Below, one piece after another: positions 17,891 through 29,600 of a stretch of 64,000 bases of DNA. The stretch's first letter is position 1; each line of letters begins with the position of its first letter. The stretch covers positions 1 to 64,000 of the forward strand of contig JAGQVX010000004.1 in NCBI GenBank assembly GCA_020437755.1, read 5' to 3'. The translations under genes were made by a program, and so were the position numbers. This DNA comes from Flavobacteriales bacterium (GTDB lineage Bacteria; Bacteroidota; Bacteroidia; Flavobacteriales_D; Sanyastnellaceae). The notes under the pieces were generated by a model. It was not told the DNA's origin. It was given only the letters and a program-made list of their open reading frames with translations, and did not search any database.

Positions 17891-18961
17891 CTATTTGGCG
17901 GATGCCGCTTTATTCTTATTGGCTAGCTGACCACAAGCTGCATCGATATCCTTTCCTCTTGAGCGGCGGACATTGACGATGAGGTTGCACTTTTCTTCGA
18001 GAAAGCGGGCAAATGCATCCACCTTAACCGGATCGGCCTGTTGGAATTCTCCGTCGTCAATGGGGTTGTATTCGATGATGTTGATTTTGCACGGCACGTT
18101 ACGAGCAAATGCCGCCAGTTCACGGGCATCCTGCAATTCGTCGTTAAAGTCGCGGAAGATGATGTACTCAAAGGTGATACGATTCCCTGTTTTTTCATGG
18201 AAATATTTCAATGCCTCCGCAAGGGTTTCCAGGTTGTTGGAGTCGTTGATTTCCATGATTTTAGAGCGCTTTTCGTCATTAGCCGCATGCAATGACAGAG
18301 CCAGGTTAAAGCGCACTTCGTCATCACCCAATTTGCAGATCATCTTGGCAATTCCCGCGGTTGAAAGGGTTATCCGTCGAGGAGAGATCCCCAATCCGTC
18401 GGGAGCTGTGATACGATCGATACCTTGCAATACATTTTTATAGTTGAGCAAGGGCTCGCCCATTCCCATGAGCACAATATTGGACAACGGAATTCCATAG
18501 GTCCCTTCAGCTAGTCGACTGAGGTAGAGCACCTGGTCATAGATTTCGCCGGCGGTAAGGTTTTTAAGCAATTTCAGACGGCCGGTAGCGCAGAATTTAC
18601 AGGCCAGACTGCATCCTACTTGCGAGCTTATGCAAGCCGTCATTCGGCTGGATGTGGGGATCAGCACGCCCTCAAACACCTGCGTGGGGCCACTTCTGAA
18701 AGCAGCTTTGATGGTTCGATCGGAAGAAACTTGTTGTTCCACGACTTCAATAGCCGACAGCTCAAAATGCTCATTGAGTTTATCGCGTGTAGCCTTGGAA
18801 ATGTTGGTCATGTCATCGAAAGTATGACAGCCTTTTTGCCATAGCCATTCCCAGACCTGATTTGCACGAAAGGCTTTTTCACCTTGCTCCGTGAACCAGG
18901 ATTTCAGTTCGGCGAGACTACATTCGCGGATATCCCTTTTGGCGGATGCCTGACTTTTCAT
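17891..18961 (-). CDS. rlmN: Dual-specificity 23S rRNA/tRNA adenine-C2 methyltransferase RlmN
   Basis: A radical-SAM enzyme (356 residues from this start) that methylates C2 of A2503 in 23S rRNA and A37 in some tRNAs. It shows RANQVWEWLW near the N-terminus, the cluster motif CSLACKFC (Cys117, Cys121, Cys124), GMGEPLLN, and the family's late cysteine region near NVRRSRGKDIDAACGQL. I move the start from the longest frame (18979) to 18961, because a perfect -7 box (TACCTTTG) lies between the two, four bases before the ATG. Iterated-motif copies lie at both gene ends (17892-17906, encoding ASAK just before the stop, and 18937-18950), and a third form lies just upstream. Confidence 0.95.
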   Translation of the reverse strand: MKSQASAKRDIRECSLAELKSWFTEQGEKAFRANQVWEWLWQKGCHTFDDMTNISKATRDKLNEHFELSAIEVVEQQVSSDRTIKAAFRSGPTQVFEGVLIPTSSRMTACISSQVGCSLACKFCATGRLKLLKNLTAGEIYDQVLYLSRLAEGTYGIPLSNIVLMGMGEPLLNYKNVLQGIDRITAPDGLGISPRRITLSTAGIAKMICKLGDDEVRFNLALSLHAANDEKRSKIMEINDSNNLETLAEALKYFHEKTGNRITFEYIIFRDFNDELQDARELAAFARNVPCKINIIEYNPIDDGEFQQADPVKVDAFARFLEEKCNLIVNVRRSRGKDIDAACGQLANKNKAASAK

Positions 18962-18965
18962 ATTA

Positions 18966-18973
18966 CAAAGGTA
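18966..18973 (-). promoter_or_regulatory. -7 box of rlmN, predicting a leaderless mRNA
   Basis: On the minus strand TACCTTTG is followed by TAAT and the ATG, a gap of four bases. The transcription start should fall on or next to the start codon. Confidence 0.6.
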
Positions 18974-18974
18974 T

Positions 18975-18991
18975 GGCACAAGGCCAAATGG
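18975..18991 (+). repeat. Loop-variant copy of the iterated hairpin motif
   Basis: GGCACAAGGCCAAATGG: the stem GGC/GCC encloses ACAAG and is followed by AAATGG. The same 16-base core forms the left arm (reversed) of the inverted pairs at 61955 and 62707. Confidence 0.6.
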
Positions 18992-18995
18992 GGCA

Positions 18996-20786
18996 CTAGT
19001 CGTTGAGTTTCAGTACCGCCAGGAAGGCTTCCTGTGGCACTTCGACGCGACCTACCTGACGCATACGCTTCTTCCCTTTTTTCTGCTTCTCGAGCAGTTT
19101 ACGTTTACGGGTGATGTCACCACCGTAGCACTTGGCTGTAACGTCTTTTCGAACAGGATTGATGGTTTCACGCGCAATGATCTTCGCACCGATAGCTGCC
19201 TGGAGAGCAATCATAAACTGCTGGCGCGGGATAAGTTCCCTCAATTTCAGACAGATTCGTTTCCCCAAATCGTATGCGTGGTCTTTGTGAATAAGGGCCG
19301 ACAAAGCATCTACCTGATCACCGTTGAGCAGAATATCCAGCTTTACGAGATCGGACCGGCGGAAACCGGTGGCGAAATAGTCAAATGACGCATAACCTCG
19401 TGAGACTGTTTTGAGTTTGTCATAGAAATCGAAAACCACTTCACCGAGGGGCATATCGAACGTAAGCTCGACGCGATCTGACGTCAGATACACCTGGTTT
19501 TTCAATTCACCCCGTTTTTCGATGCAGAGGGTCATAACGCTCCCCACATATTCAGATTTGGAGATGATTTGTGCCGTGATATAGGGTTCTTCGATGAACT
19601 CCAGCTTCGAAGGGTCCGGCATGTCGGACGGATTATGCAGCTCGATTGCTTCACCGCCTTTCAAGTGAGCGATGTAGCTAACGTTTGGAACAGTGGTGAT
19701 AACGTTCATGTCGAACTCACGTTCCAGGCGTTCCTGAATGATTTCCATGTGGAGCATTCCGAGGAATCCGCAACGGAAACCGAATCCGAGAGCGGCGCTG
19801 GACTCAGCTTCAAAAACAAGTGAAGCGTCGTTCAACTGGAGTTTCTCCATGCTGGCACGAAGCTCTTCAAACTCGTCGGTTTCTACGGGGTAAATTCCTG
19901 CAAAGACCATTGGCTTAACATCTTCGAATCCTTTGACTGCTTCTTTGCAAGGGTTCTCAACCAAGGTGATGGTATCTCCAACTTTAACCTCTTTGGCTTC
20001 TTTAATCCCTGAAATGATGTATCCCACATTGCCTGCCTCCACGATATTCCGCGGTTTAAGGTCCAGACCAAGAACCCCAATTTCATCGGCTTCGTACTGC
20101 TTTGCCGTATTCATAAACTTCACCTTTTGGCCTTTTTTCAGTCGGCCATTGAGGATACGGTAGTAAGCGATAATTCCCCGAAAGCTGTTGAATACCGAGT
20201 CAAAAACCATGGCTTGAAGCGGCGCATCAGGATCACCTTTTGGTGCGGGAATGCGGTGGATGATGGCATCGAGGATTTCGTCCACGCCCAGTCCGGTTTT
20301 TCCACTGGCACGAATAACATCTTCAGGGTCGCAGCCGATGAGATCCACGATTTGATCAGTAACTTCCTCGGGATTGGCACTATCGAGGTCCATCTTGTTG
20401 AGGATGGGGACGATTTCCAGGTTGTGATCGATTGCCAGATACAAATTGGAGATGGTTTGCGCTTCGATGCCTTGTGAAGCATCCACGATAAGCAAAGCCC
20501 CTTCGCAGGCCGCGATCGAGCGCGATACCTCATAGCTAAAGTCCACGTGTCCCGGAGTGTCGATCAAGTTAAGAACATAGTGTTCGCCATTGAGGTCGTA
20601 CTCCATTTGGATGGCGTGACTTTTAATGGTGATTCCGCGCTCCCGCTCCAGATCCATATCGTCGAGTGTCTGCTCCTGCAGCTGACGCTCAGTAATCGCC
20701 CCTGTTACCTGTAGCAGACGATCGGCCAAGGTACTCTTCCCGTGATCAATATGGGCAATGATGCAAAAATTGCGGATGTTCTTCAT
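18996..20786 (-). CDS. lepA: Elongation factor 4 (LepA)
   Basis: A ribosome-associated GTPase (596 residues, the usual length). The G domain shows AHIDHGKST (G1), RERGITI (G2), DTPGHVDF (G3) and NKMDL (G4). The LepA-specific C-terminal domain follows, with [21 protein letters not shown] and [19 protein letters not shown] at the end. It acts in translation, in back-translocation or initiation depending on the study. The start is supported by a -7 box ending five bases before the ATG. The gene lies 34 bases upstream of rlmN on the same strand, but rlmN has its own -7 box. Confidence 0.98.
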   Translation of the reverse strand: MKNIRNFCIIAHIDHGKSTLADRLLQVTGAITERQLQEQTLDDMDLERERGITIKSHAIQMEYDLNGEHYVLNLIDTPGHVDFSYEVSRSIAACEGALLIVDASQGIEAQTISNLYLAIDHNLEIVPILNKMDLDSANPEEVTDQIVDLIGCDPEDVIRASGKTGLGVDEILDAIIHRIPAPKGDPDAPLQAMVFDSVFNSFRGIIAYYRILNGRLKKGQKVKFMNTAKQYEADEIGVLGLDLKPRNIVEAGNVGYIISGIKEAKEVKVGDTITLVENPCKEAVKGFEDVKPMVFAGIYPVETDEFEELRASMEKLQLNDASLVFEAESSAALGFGFRCGFLGMLHMEIIQERLEREFDMNVITTVPNVSYIAHLKGGEAIELHNPSDMPDPSKLEFIEEPYITAQIISKSEYVGSVMTLCIEKRGELKNQVYLTSDRVELTFDMPLGEVVFDFYDKLKTVSRGYASFDYFATGFRRSDLVKLDILLNGDQVDALSALIHKDHAYDLGKRICLKLRELIPRQQFMIALQAAIGAKIIARETINPVRKDVTAKCYGGDITRKRKLLEKQKKGKKRMRQVGRVEVPQEAFLAVLKLND

Positions 20787-20791
20787 GGGTG

Positions 20792-20799
20792 CAAAAATA
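20792..20799 (-). promoter_or_regulatory. -7 box of lepA, predicting a leaderless mRNA
   Basis: TATTTTTG on the minus strand matches TAnnTTTG. CACCC and then ATG follow, a five-base gap. No clear -33 TTG was seen. Confidence 0.55.
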
Positions 20800-20875
20800 C
20801 GCTATATCCGCGATTGCACGTATCGCGGCGCACCAGAATTGTGAGGGACGGAAATTCAGACAGGGATGATGGTGG

Positions 20876-21334
20876 TTATTGGCCTTTTTCGCCGGGAGGG
20901 GGTTGGTCGTTTTTGGGCTCTTTTAGTTTGAATTTTGCCTGACGCATCAGCACATTGACAAAGATTACTGCCAGAGTGCTCACAGCGGCCTGGCCAAACA
21001 ATCCGGCTCCTGCCAGACAGCCGATTGCGGAGCTACACCAAATGGTTGCCGCAGTGGTGAGTCCCTGAATATCCAGACCGCGATGCATGATGACGCCGGC
21101 ACCAAGGAAACCAACACCTACCACCACCTGACCGATAATCCTGGTCAAATCCCCCGATTCGGTGGTGAGTTGAAGTGAAATCAAAACATAAATCGCCGCG
21201 CCAAGAGCAACGAGCGTATTGGTGCCCAAACCAGCTTGTTTATGGTGCCATTGGCGCTCCAAGCCTATTACCATTCCGGAGATGACGGCCACGGCTATGC
21301 GGGCAATAAAGGTGCTCAATTCCATTTCATGCAT
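20876..21334 (-). CDS. MgtC/SapB-family membrane protein
   Basis: I use the start at 21334 (152 residues), not the longest frame from 21520, because a perfect -7 box ends five bases before this ATG and the first 62 residues of the long frame do not fit the family. Hydrophobic segments alternate with conserved motifs: MVIGLERQWHHKQAGLGTN, the family's GxERq...aGlRT signature, and VGVGFLGAGVIMHRG. MgtC proteins are inner-membrane proteins linked to magnesium limitation and acid stress; the MgtC/SapB family is broad and the role here is open. The C-terminus is short and polar (KNDQPPPGEKGQ). Confidence 0.85.
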   Translation of the reverse strand: MHEMELSTFIARIAVAVISGMVIGLERQWHHKQAGLGTNTLVALGAAIYVLISLQLTTESGDLTRIIGQVVVGVGFLGAGVIMHRGLDIQGLTTAATIWCSSAIGCLAGAGLFGQAAVSTLAVIFVNVLMRQAKFKLKEPKNDQPPPGEKGQ

Positions 21335-21339
21335 ACGTC

Positions 21340-21347
21340 CAAATGTA
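21340..21347 (-). promoter_or_regulatory. -7 box of the mgtC-like gene, predicting a leaderless mRNA
   Basis: TACATTTG on the minus strand, then GACGT and ATG (21334). The box decides the start choice for this gene. Confidence 0.55.
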
Positions 21348-21571
21348 AGAGAAAATCGCAGTGATAAACGTTGAATCGTCGCCTTAAGGCGATATTGAAA
21401 CGAGATTATGAGTGGGCTTGATAACTTGTTTGAAGGCTCGCATACCACAACAGGTAAAAAAACGTTCTTTGCACATGTCCGTGTGAAAAATAAAACACGC
21501 GCGAATTCAACATCCCGCATGATAGACTACTTTTATTGGTTTATGATGTGGGACATTTTTTATAACGAGTG

Positions 21572-22609
21572 ATGAGGGCAAGCAGCCATAAAATCTTTAC
21601 CACTATCCTCCTGTTAACCAGTGGGATGTATGCTTTTTCGCAGAACTGTAATCCCACACAGATATGCGGTGAAAGCACTCTGGCCAATGAAGAGCCCAAT
21701 GTAGGAAATCAGGCCAGTGTTGCTTGTTTTGATGCTGAGAACACGAGTTTCTACTATTTCACCACCAACAACAACGCCACCAATACCGGCAATGCGGTGA
21801 TCGACATTGCGAATATCGACTGTCCCGGTCAGAATGGGGCGGATACACTGTACGCTATGGTTGTTGCTTTTGACCAATCCTTGTGGGATTCGACACTGAA
21901 CCAGGTTTCAGGTCCGTGCGGTGATGTAATCAACAGCTTCACCTCGCCGGATGGTAATCCCATATCGTGCTACAGTGATACGCTTGCTATGACTATTGAA
22001 CTTGGGGATTTACAACCCAATACAACCTATATGCTGTTGGTTGGAAGTAATCAAGATCCCGGACTAGCCGATTGCGGTTTTGATGTTACGATTAATGGTC
22101 CGGCAGTAGATATTGACGCCTGTTGCGATGATCAGATTACGCTGGGAGAAAGCTATACCTTCACCGTAGTTGGTGGCGATGAATTTGTGGGCTATGATTG
22201 GGATCCTCCTACCTGGTTGGATAATGCATCTTCCAATTCACCTACCACCTTTCCGGAGGAGACTGTTACTTATCAAGTTACAGGGTATGTTGACGGCTGT
22301 GAGGTGACCGATTTGGTCACCATCTTTGTAGGTCCTCCGCTGGATATCTACGACACCTTTACGCCTAATGGCGATGGCGTGAACGACGTGTGGGAAATTG
22401 GGGGCATCCAGCGGTTTGAAAATGCCCAGGTGAATGTTTACGACCGATGGGGGCAAGTGGTATTTAAGTCGCTGGGGTACGTAGAGCCCTGGGATGGTAC
22501 AAATGGTGGCAAATTCCTACCCACCGGAACGTACTACTTCGTCATAGAATTGAATTCATACGATGTGAATACCAAGCCTATCCAAGGCTATATAACTTTA
22601 GTGCACTAG
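21572..22609 (+). CDS. Secreted protein with T9SS type-B sorting domain
   Basis: 345 residues from the ATG at 21572; the in-frame GTG three bases earlier is less likely. A signal peptide (HKIFTTILLLTSGMYAFS) leads to a cysteine-containing region with a beta-sandwich look (ENTSFYYFTTNNNATNTGNA and TYMLLVGSNQDPGLADCGF). A short Ig-like segment precedes the type-B C-terminal domain: FTPNGDGVNDVWEI, VNVYDRWGQVVFKS, EPWDGTNGGKFLPTGTYYFV and a final GYITLVH. The next gene, one base after the stop, encodes a PorP/SprF protein, the arrangement known for type-B cargo that need a dedicated partner for secretion. Confidence 0.87.
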   Translation: MRASSHKIFTTILLLTSGMYAFSQNCNPTQICGESTLANEEPNVGNQASVACFDAENTSFYYFTTNNNATNTGNAVIDIANIDCPGQNGADTLYAMVVAFDQSLWDSTLNQVSGPCGDVINSFTSPDGNPISCYSDTLAMTIELGDLQPNTTYMLLVGSNQDPGLADCGFDVTINGPAVDIDACCDDQITLGESYTFTVVGGDEFVGYDWDPPTWLDNASSNSPTTFPEETVTYQVTGYVDGCEVTDLVTIFVGPPLDIYDTFTPNGDGVNDVWEIGGIQRFENAQVNVYDRWGQVVFKSLGYVEPWDGTNGGKFLPTGTYYFVIELNSYDVNTKPIQGYITLVH

Positions 22610-22610
22610 T

Positions 22611-23552
22611 ATGCGGCGATTGTTAGTCATAGCAGCTCTGGTTGTCGGAGCATTGGGGAGTGAGGCGCAGCAGTTGCCGCAGTACACGCATTTTGTCACC
22701 AATTACTTTCAGTACAATCCGGCAGTTGCCGGAAGTGCGGCTTGTTTGGATCTGAAGATTGGTTATCGCAAGCAGTGGATGAATGTATCGGGGGCGCCTT
22801 CTACCGCATTTGCGAATGCACATGGTAACTTCGGAAAAAAGAAGCGCAAGGGATATAATTTCCACGGTATTGGTGGAATAGTGGAGACTGACAATGCGGG
22901 ACGTTTGAGTTACACGAGTGTTCATTTGGCGTATGCCTACCACATGCGTATATCCAGGAAATACATGTTGAGTGCGGGATTGGCAGCAGGGATATATCAG
23001 TACCGATTTGATTTTGCGGAGGTAAATGTTGTAGATGATTTCAACACTGATGATGCCTTGGTAAACGCGATGGCGCAACAGTTTATTTATCCGCAGATCA
23101 ATCTGGGTTTTTGGTTGTACCGCGATGACCGGTTTTTTGGATTTTCGATGCGGAATGTAGTGGCCAACAAGATTGATGGCCTGGGAGACGAAAGCAAGAC
23201 CAATACTCACTTTGAATTCACCGCAGGTAAGATTATCGAGCTGAATGAAGATTTCAAGTTCAAACCTGCAGCCCAGGTAAAATATGTTCGCGCATCGAAG
23301 ATGGCTCTGGATGTGCAGGCGATGATTGATTTCCGGGAGAAGTTTCAGATTGGTGTGGGCTTCAGATCGGGTAATGGGATTTCGGCTTTGGTTCAAATTG
23401 ACATGTTCCGCTACATCACAGTGGGATACGCCTACGACCTTACACTTTCCAAAATGAGATACAATGGCATGCATACCCACGAAATCGTTTTGGGTATTTC
23501 TGCCTGTCCGGATGGCGACGGGAATAAGATTCCTTGCGCTGCTTATAACTAA
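22611..23552 (+). CDS. PorP/SprF-family T9SS outer-membrane protein
   Basis: The 313-residue protein has a signal peptide (MRRLLVIAALVVGALGSEA) and the family opening QQLPQYTHFVTNYFQYNPA, then AVAGSAACLDLKIGYRKQW. The rest is a run of amphipathic strands ending in HEIVLGISACPDGDG. PorP/SprF proteins are outer-membrane barrels; SprF of Flavobacterium johnsoniae is needed to secrete the adhesin SprB through its type-B domain. It directly follows a type-B cargo gene and is probably its partner. The following 67 bases lead to the giant adhesin gene on the same strand. Confidence 0.9.
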   Translation: MRRLLVIAALVVGALGSEAQQLPQYTHFVTNYFQYNPAVAGSAACLDLKIGYRKQWMNVSGAPSTAFANAHGNFGKKKRKGYNFHGIGGIVETDNAGRLSYTSVHLAYAYHMRISRKYMLSAGLAAGIYQYRFDFAEVNVVDDFNTDDALVNAMAQQFIYPQINLGFWLYRDDRFFGFSMRNVVANKIDGLGDESKTNTHFEFTAGKIIELNEDFKFKPAAQVKYVRASKMALDVQAMIDFREKFQIGVGFRSGNGISALVQIDMFRYITVGYAYDLTLSKMRYNGMHTHEIVLGISACPDGDGNKIPCAAYN

Positions 23553-23619
23553 ACAGTTCTGTAACCTAATTAACCGACTTGCGTAATGTTGGACAAACCA
23601 TCCTACAATACCAATTAAG

Positions 23620-26600
23620 TTGGTTAAATTTAGTCACATAGTAACTTGTGCACTGCTTCTTGGATCCACCCTACTATCCGAAGCGCAGACGCTTTACTGG
23701 GTTGGTGGCTCAGGAAATTGGCATGACACCGCTCACTGGTCGGAAACACCAGGAGGGGCGGGAGGTGCCAATCTGCCCGATGCAACCACGAAAGTAATCT
23801 TCAACGATCTGAGCTTTGATAGCGAGGGATTGGTTTCCATCGCACAAAACGTTACTTGCGGGGGGCTGACAGTCAGTTCGCCGCAGCAGGTACTGTTTCA
23901 GAGTCAAACAGATGAAGCATTTGAGGTACATGGAAATTTCGAGCTATCCGATTTGGGATTGTGGGACGTTTCCGGAACGCTGACGATTGTCGCAGAAGAG
24001 CCGGCATCACTCAACACGGGCAAGAATGTCTTGCCAGGTGACGTAGTGATCACAGGCGGCGGCAGCATTCAGCTTTCGGGACACCTCATGACATCAGCTT
24101 CGGTTTCTATTGGATCGAATCCATTGATTCAAAATGGATTTGCCCTCATTACCCATGACTTTTCGTTTGAACCCACATCAAGTACGTTCTGGAACCTCAA
24201 CGGATCAACTTTCTACTTTGATGGTGATCTGACCGTTTCATCAGGAGTGCATGTGTCGCAAGACTATGCCCATGCCTTTATGGTAACACTTGATGAGGAG
24301 CAAAGCATAGAAAGTGGTGAACTCGAACTTACCTCCAGTGAGTACCGCACGGCTACCTGTGGAACAGGACCGGGACAAACGCCATTCACGATTGACGCCG
24401 TTGTAATATCCAATTACAATGGAGAAGATATCAGTTGCAACGGAGCAGGGGATGGTGAAGCATTCGTAAACGTTTCAGGTGGTGTGGGTCCGTTCACTTT
24501 TCAGTGGATTGGTGGAGCACCGGCTTTTACACAAAATTATCCCAACCTCGAGGCAGGAACCTATACTGTTCTGGTTAACGACCTTGGACAGGGAATTACG
24601 TGCGTGGACAACGTTCAGCTTGCTGAACCGGCGCAAATGACCGTTTTTAGTTTCAACTCTACACCTCCAACTTGTGAAGGCTTATGCAACGGAACCGGAT
24701 TCCCCATTGTAATAGGTGGAATTCCGGGATATGACTTTTTATGGTCTACCGGTGAAACTACGCAAACCGCTGTAGCCCTGTGCGAAGGCGGGAACACCTT
24801 GTCTGTAACCGATCAAAACGGTTGTCAGTTCGACTCCACATTTGTCCTCACCGTAGATCCCATTGTGCCCAATCTCGACGTAATTCACATTGTGTGTAAC
24901 GGAACCCTTACCGGCGAGGCTTCAGCCAATCCAACCGGTGGTGATGGTGGTCCATATGACTTTTTGTGGTCTACCGGAGATACCGGCAATAGTATTAGCG
25001 GTCAGCCTGCGGGTAACTATTCCCTAACGGTAACAGATGGCACCGGATGCTCGGTAGATGTGGATTTTACCATCAATGAAGAGCCTCCGATTCAGATTAC
25101 TCAGGACGATATTCAACATGTATCGTGTGGTGGTTTGGATGATGGATCTATCTCCGTTTCGATCACCGGAGGAACAGAGCCTTACACCTTGACCTGGACA
25201 GGTCCGGGTGGATTTACTTCCTCATCCGAAGACATCAGCGGACTATTCGCCGGCGACTACGAATTGGAGGTTATTGATTTGAATGGTTGTTCTCAAACGG
25301 TTTCCTATGAAGTCGAAGAGCCGCCATTGTTGGTGGTTGATCCTACGGTAACTCCTGTTTCCTGCTTTGGTGGAAATGATGGGAGTATAGTCCTCAATCC
25401 ATCAGGTGGAGCACCCGGATACGCAGTTGTATGGACGGGGCCAAATGGTTTTAATGACGGCACAGAAGATATAAATGGTCTGGAAGCCGGAGACTACCAT
25501 TTCATCCTTACTGATAACAACGGATGTACATTGGAAGGGGATATTACCGTTGACGAACCCGAAGAAATTGTAGCCGATATTACGCTCACTCCAGTGACTT
25601 GTAATGGAGCAAATGACGCCGCCATTGATTTAGAAATCAGCGGTGGAACTGCTCCTTATGATGTGTTGTGGACGGGACCCGGCGGATTCAACTCGACCAA
25701 CGAAGATATCAGCAATTTAGTACCCGGTGATTATGACTTGACCATTACTGATGCGAACGATTGTGTTCTTGCATCAACGATAACCATTGATCCAACACCA
25801 CCAATTGATGTGCAGTTTGACATTGTCGAAATTTCCTGCTTTGGAGAATCCGATGGTGCTATCGACATTACGATTACAGGTGGTACGCCTCCATATTTAA
25901 CGGATTGGACGGGGCCAAATGGGTTTGTAAGCACCAATGAAGACATTACCGCGCTTGAACAAGGTCAGTACGACCTGTTGGTAACAGATGACAACGGATG
26001 TAGTGTAAACTACGAGGTTGTCATGAATGAACCATTGGAAATCAGCATCCTCTCGGTTGTGACCGATGTTAGTTGTGGTGGTGATTCAGACGGCGAGATT
26101 GCACTCTCGGTATTGGGAGGAAGTCCGGATTATACCTTTGACTGGATAGGACCCAATGGATTTACCTCAACCGACGAAGACCTCACCGGGCTCGAAGCCG
26201 GAACTTATACTGTGACGGTAACCGATGCTTTCGGATGTACGCAAGCTGCCGATATCGAGGTTGATGAACCACAGGAGCTCGAACTCGCTGCCGACTTCAC
26301 GCCTATCACATGCAACGGCGCCGGAGATGGTAGTATTGACCTCACCATTACGGGAGGTCAGCCTCCATACAACATCACCTGGACAGGTCCGGGAGTTGTT
26401 CCAGGAGCTGAAGATCAATCGAATCTCGGACCAGGAATCTATGATGTGAGCGTGGTTGACCTGAACGGGTGTACTGCTGAGGCTCAGATTGAACTCACCG
26501 AGCCCGAAGCCCTTGACATCCAGGTCGATACCGTTGACCCAACTTGTTTTGGTCAGAATGATGGCAGCATTGCTATCACCATCAGCGGAGGTGTGGAACC

Positions 26601-29600
26601 CTATGACATTTTGTGGGACAATGGTGCAACGGATGCATCGCTTTCCGATTTGCCGGCTGGCACCTACAATGTCACCATAACGGATGCAACAGGATGCTCA
26701 CAAGACATCAACAACATTGTTCTCAATGAGCCTCAGGAACTTGTATTGCAAGCCAATGGAACCGACATGCAATGCGGAGGAAACTTAAACGGAAGCATCG
26801 ATCTTACGATTTCAGGTGGCACACCGGACTATGTCATTTCATGGACCGGACCCAATGGATTTACCTCTTCGGATGAAGATCTTGCCAACCTGGAGGCGGG
26901 AACATATGACGTTGTAGTAACTGATGCCGCAGGATGTACCGCTCAGGCTTCCGTAGAAATTTTGGAACCCGAAGTTCTGGACGTTACCGGAACGACAACA
27001 CCCATAGATTGCTTCGGAGATTTTGGAGCAATTGACCTGACCATTACAGGTGGAACAGCGCCTATTGATGTCCTTTGGACCGGACCTGACGCCTTTACCT
27101 CCACTGATGAAGACATTACAAACCTTGAAGAAGGAACCTATGATGTTGTTGTGAGCGATGCCAATGGTTGTACCGCGGAATTGTCTTTCCAGATTGATGC
27201 GCCAACGGCGATTCAAGTGGATGCTGCGGTGGTTGACCTGGATTGCAGCGGACTGGACAATGGATCCATTGAAATTCTCATATCAGGGGGAACTCCCAAT
27301 TATACGATCCTTTGGATTGGACCCGATGGCTTCACTTCCGACCAGGATTTGATTCAGAATCTGGCTGAAGGAGATTACCAGCTCACTGTTGGTGATGCCA
27401 ATGGTTGTACGTTGGATCAGACATATAGCATTTCGCAGCCCGAATTGCTCGAGGTAACCGCCAATGTACAGCACACCCTGTGTTTCAATGAGAACACGGG
27501 TAGTATTGATGTATTCATTTCTGGTGGTGTTCCGTTTTATGAAGTATTCTGGACGGGGCCAAATGGATTTACATCCGCCTCGGAAGACATTGCCAATCTG
27601 GCTCCCGGCACCTACGATATCACGGTGAATGACCAGGGTGGTTGTCTATTCGAAACTACTTACGAAATTGAAAACACGTCCGGATTAAACATCCAGGCGG
27701 ATATAACGAATTTGAGTTGTTCCGGATTGATGGATGGGGCAATAGACCTTACCGTAACAGGCGGAACTCCTGGATATGGAATTACCTGGGACGGTCCGGG
27801 TACATTCACCAGTACCGACGAGGATCTGGTTGATCTTCAGCCTGGTACCTATGAGGTCATTGTGATAGATGCTAATCTGTGCGAGGAAACGGAAGAGTTC
27901 ACTATTGAACAGGGAGCATTGTTGGAAATCACACTCGATGAGGTGATCAATTCCACCTGTGGAGACACCAACGGTGGAGCCACCGTATCGGTGACAGGTG
28001 GACAAGAGCCTGTGACCATTGTCTGGTTTGACGATGCGTTCAATGTGATTATTAATGGTCCGACCATAACCGACCTTGCGCCCGGAACCTACTATGCCGG
28101 AGCTGAAGACGCTGCAGGTTGTCAGGAAATACTGGAAGTTAACATCTCGGATGCCGATGTAGCCGATGTAGCAGCTACATTGACTCCTCCTCTGTGTTTT
28201 GGAAACACCAACGGAACCATTGAATTGGAAATTTCCAATGGCAACGGACCTTTTGACGTTTCGTGGGTAGGGTCTGATGGCTACACCTCAACCGATGAAG
28301 ACATTGCCGACCTCGCAGGAGGCACCTACACGGTAACCATTACCGATGTGAACGGATGTGCCATTAATGAATCGTACAATTTGGACGAACCTGAGCTTCT
28401 CGAACTCGAAGCCGATGCGACCCATATTCCATGCAATGGCGAGGATTCAGGAGCCATTGACCTCACAGTGTACGGTGGTACGCCCGATTATCAATTCAAT
28501 TGGTCGGGACCCGGTTTGACCTCATTCAACGAAGACATAACCGATTTGGCACAAGGAGATTATACCGTATTTGTAACAGACGCCAATTTGTGCTCAACGA
28601 GCTTAACGGTATTGATTGAGGAATCGGATGAATTGCTGCTCACCGTGAACGCACCTGAGATGCTGTGTTTTGGTGATGAAAGCGGGAATATTGACATCAC
28701 CATCGGAGGCGGGCAACAGCCCTTCGACTTCCTGTGGGTAGGTCCAGATGCATTTACCTCTACCAATGAGGACCTTACCAATATTGGTGCAGGTGACTAC
28801 ACCATAACGGTAACCGACGATGCCGGATGCGCTGTGGACAGCACCATTACGATAGCCGCAAATCCCGAGTTGATTGTAGATATCGACGTGGTACAGCCCA
28901 ATTGTTTGCAAGCCAATGGTTCGGCGACAGCCCTGGCCAGTGGCGGCAATGCAGCGGGAGGGTACAACTACTTCTGGTACGATCTCGACAATGGAAATGT
29001 GTTGATTGGAACCGATTCACTGGTTACCGATTTGCCGGCTGGCTCCTACTACCTTGAAGTATTCGACGACCAGGGATGTAGCTATACCACCAATGTCAAT
29101 TTAAGCGATATTGAAGGCACCATCGACGGAACCACTCAGGATCCCTTGTGCTATGGAATGAGCAACGGAACCATCAACATCACCGTATCCGGCGGCAATG
29201 AGCCTTATACCTACGAATGGAACGGACCGGCGCTGTTTTCAAGTACCGACGAAGATCTTACTGACCTTGCTGCGGGTGTGTATACCGTTCAGGCCACAGA
29301 TGCCTTGGGCTGCATATTCAGCGAGGATTTTGAAGTCACCCAGCCCGATTCCATAACCATTGTGTTCACTTCCGGCAACGTGGGTTGTGCGGGTGATACG
29401 ACAGGTGCCGTGCTGACATCTATTTCGGGTGGCACACCGCAATACGTATATGACTGGACCGGGCCAAATGGATTTACCAGCAATGCCCAAAGTCTTCAGG
29501 ATCTTGGTGCCGGTTGCTATGACCTCTTGATTACGGATGTGAATTTGTGCACGGCACAAGGCCAAATATGTATCGAAGAGCCCAACCCAATCGATATGAT

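Noticed and set aside
22623-23480. 285-codon open frame opposite the PorP/SprF gene
   Set aside because: It is a shadow of the plus-strand gene, with a composition rich in His, Cys and Arg and no recognisable domain.
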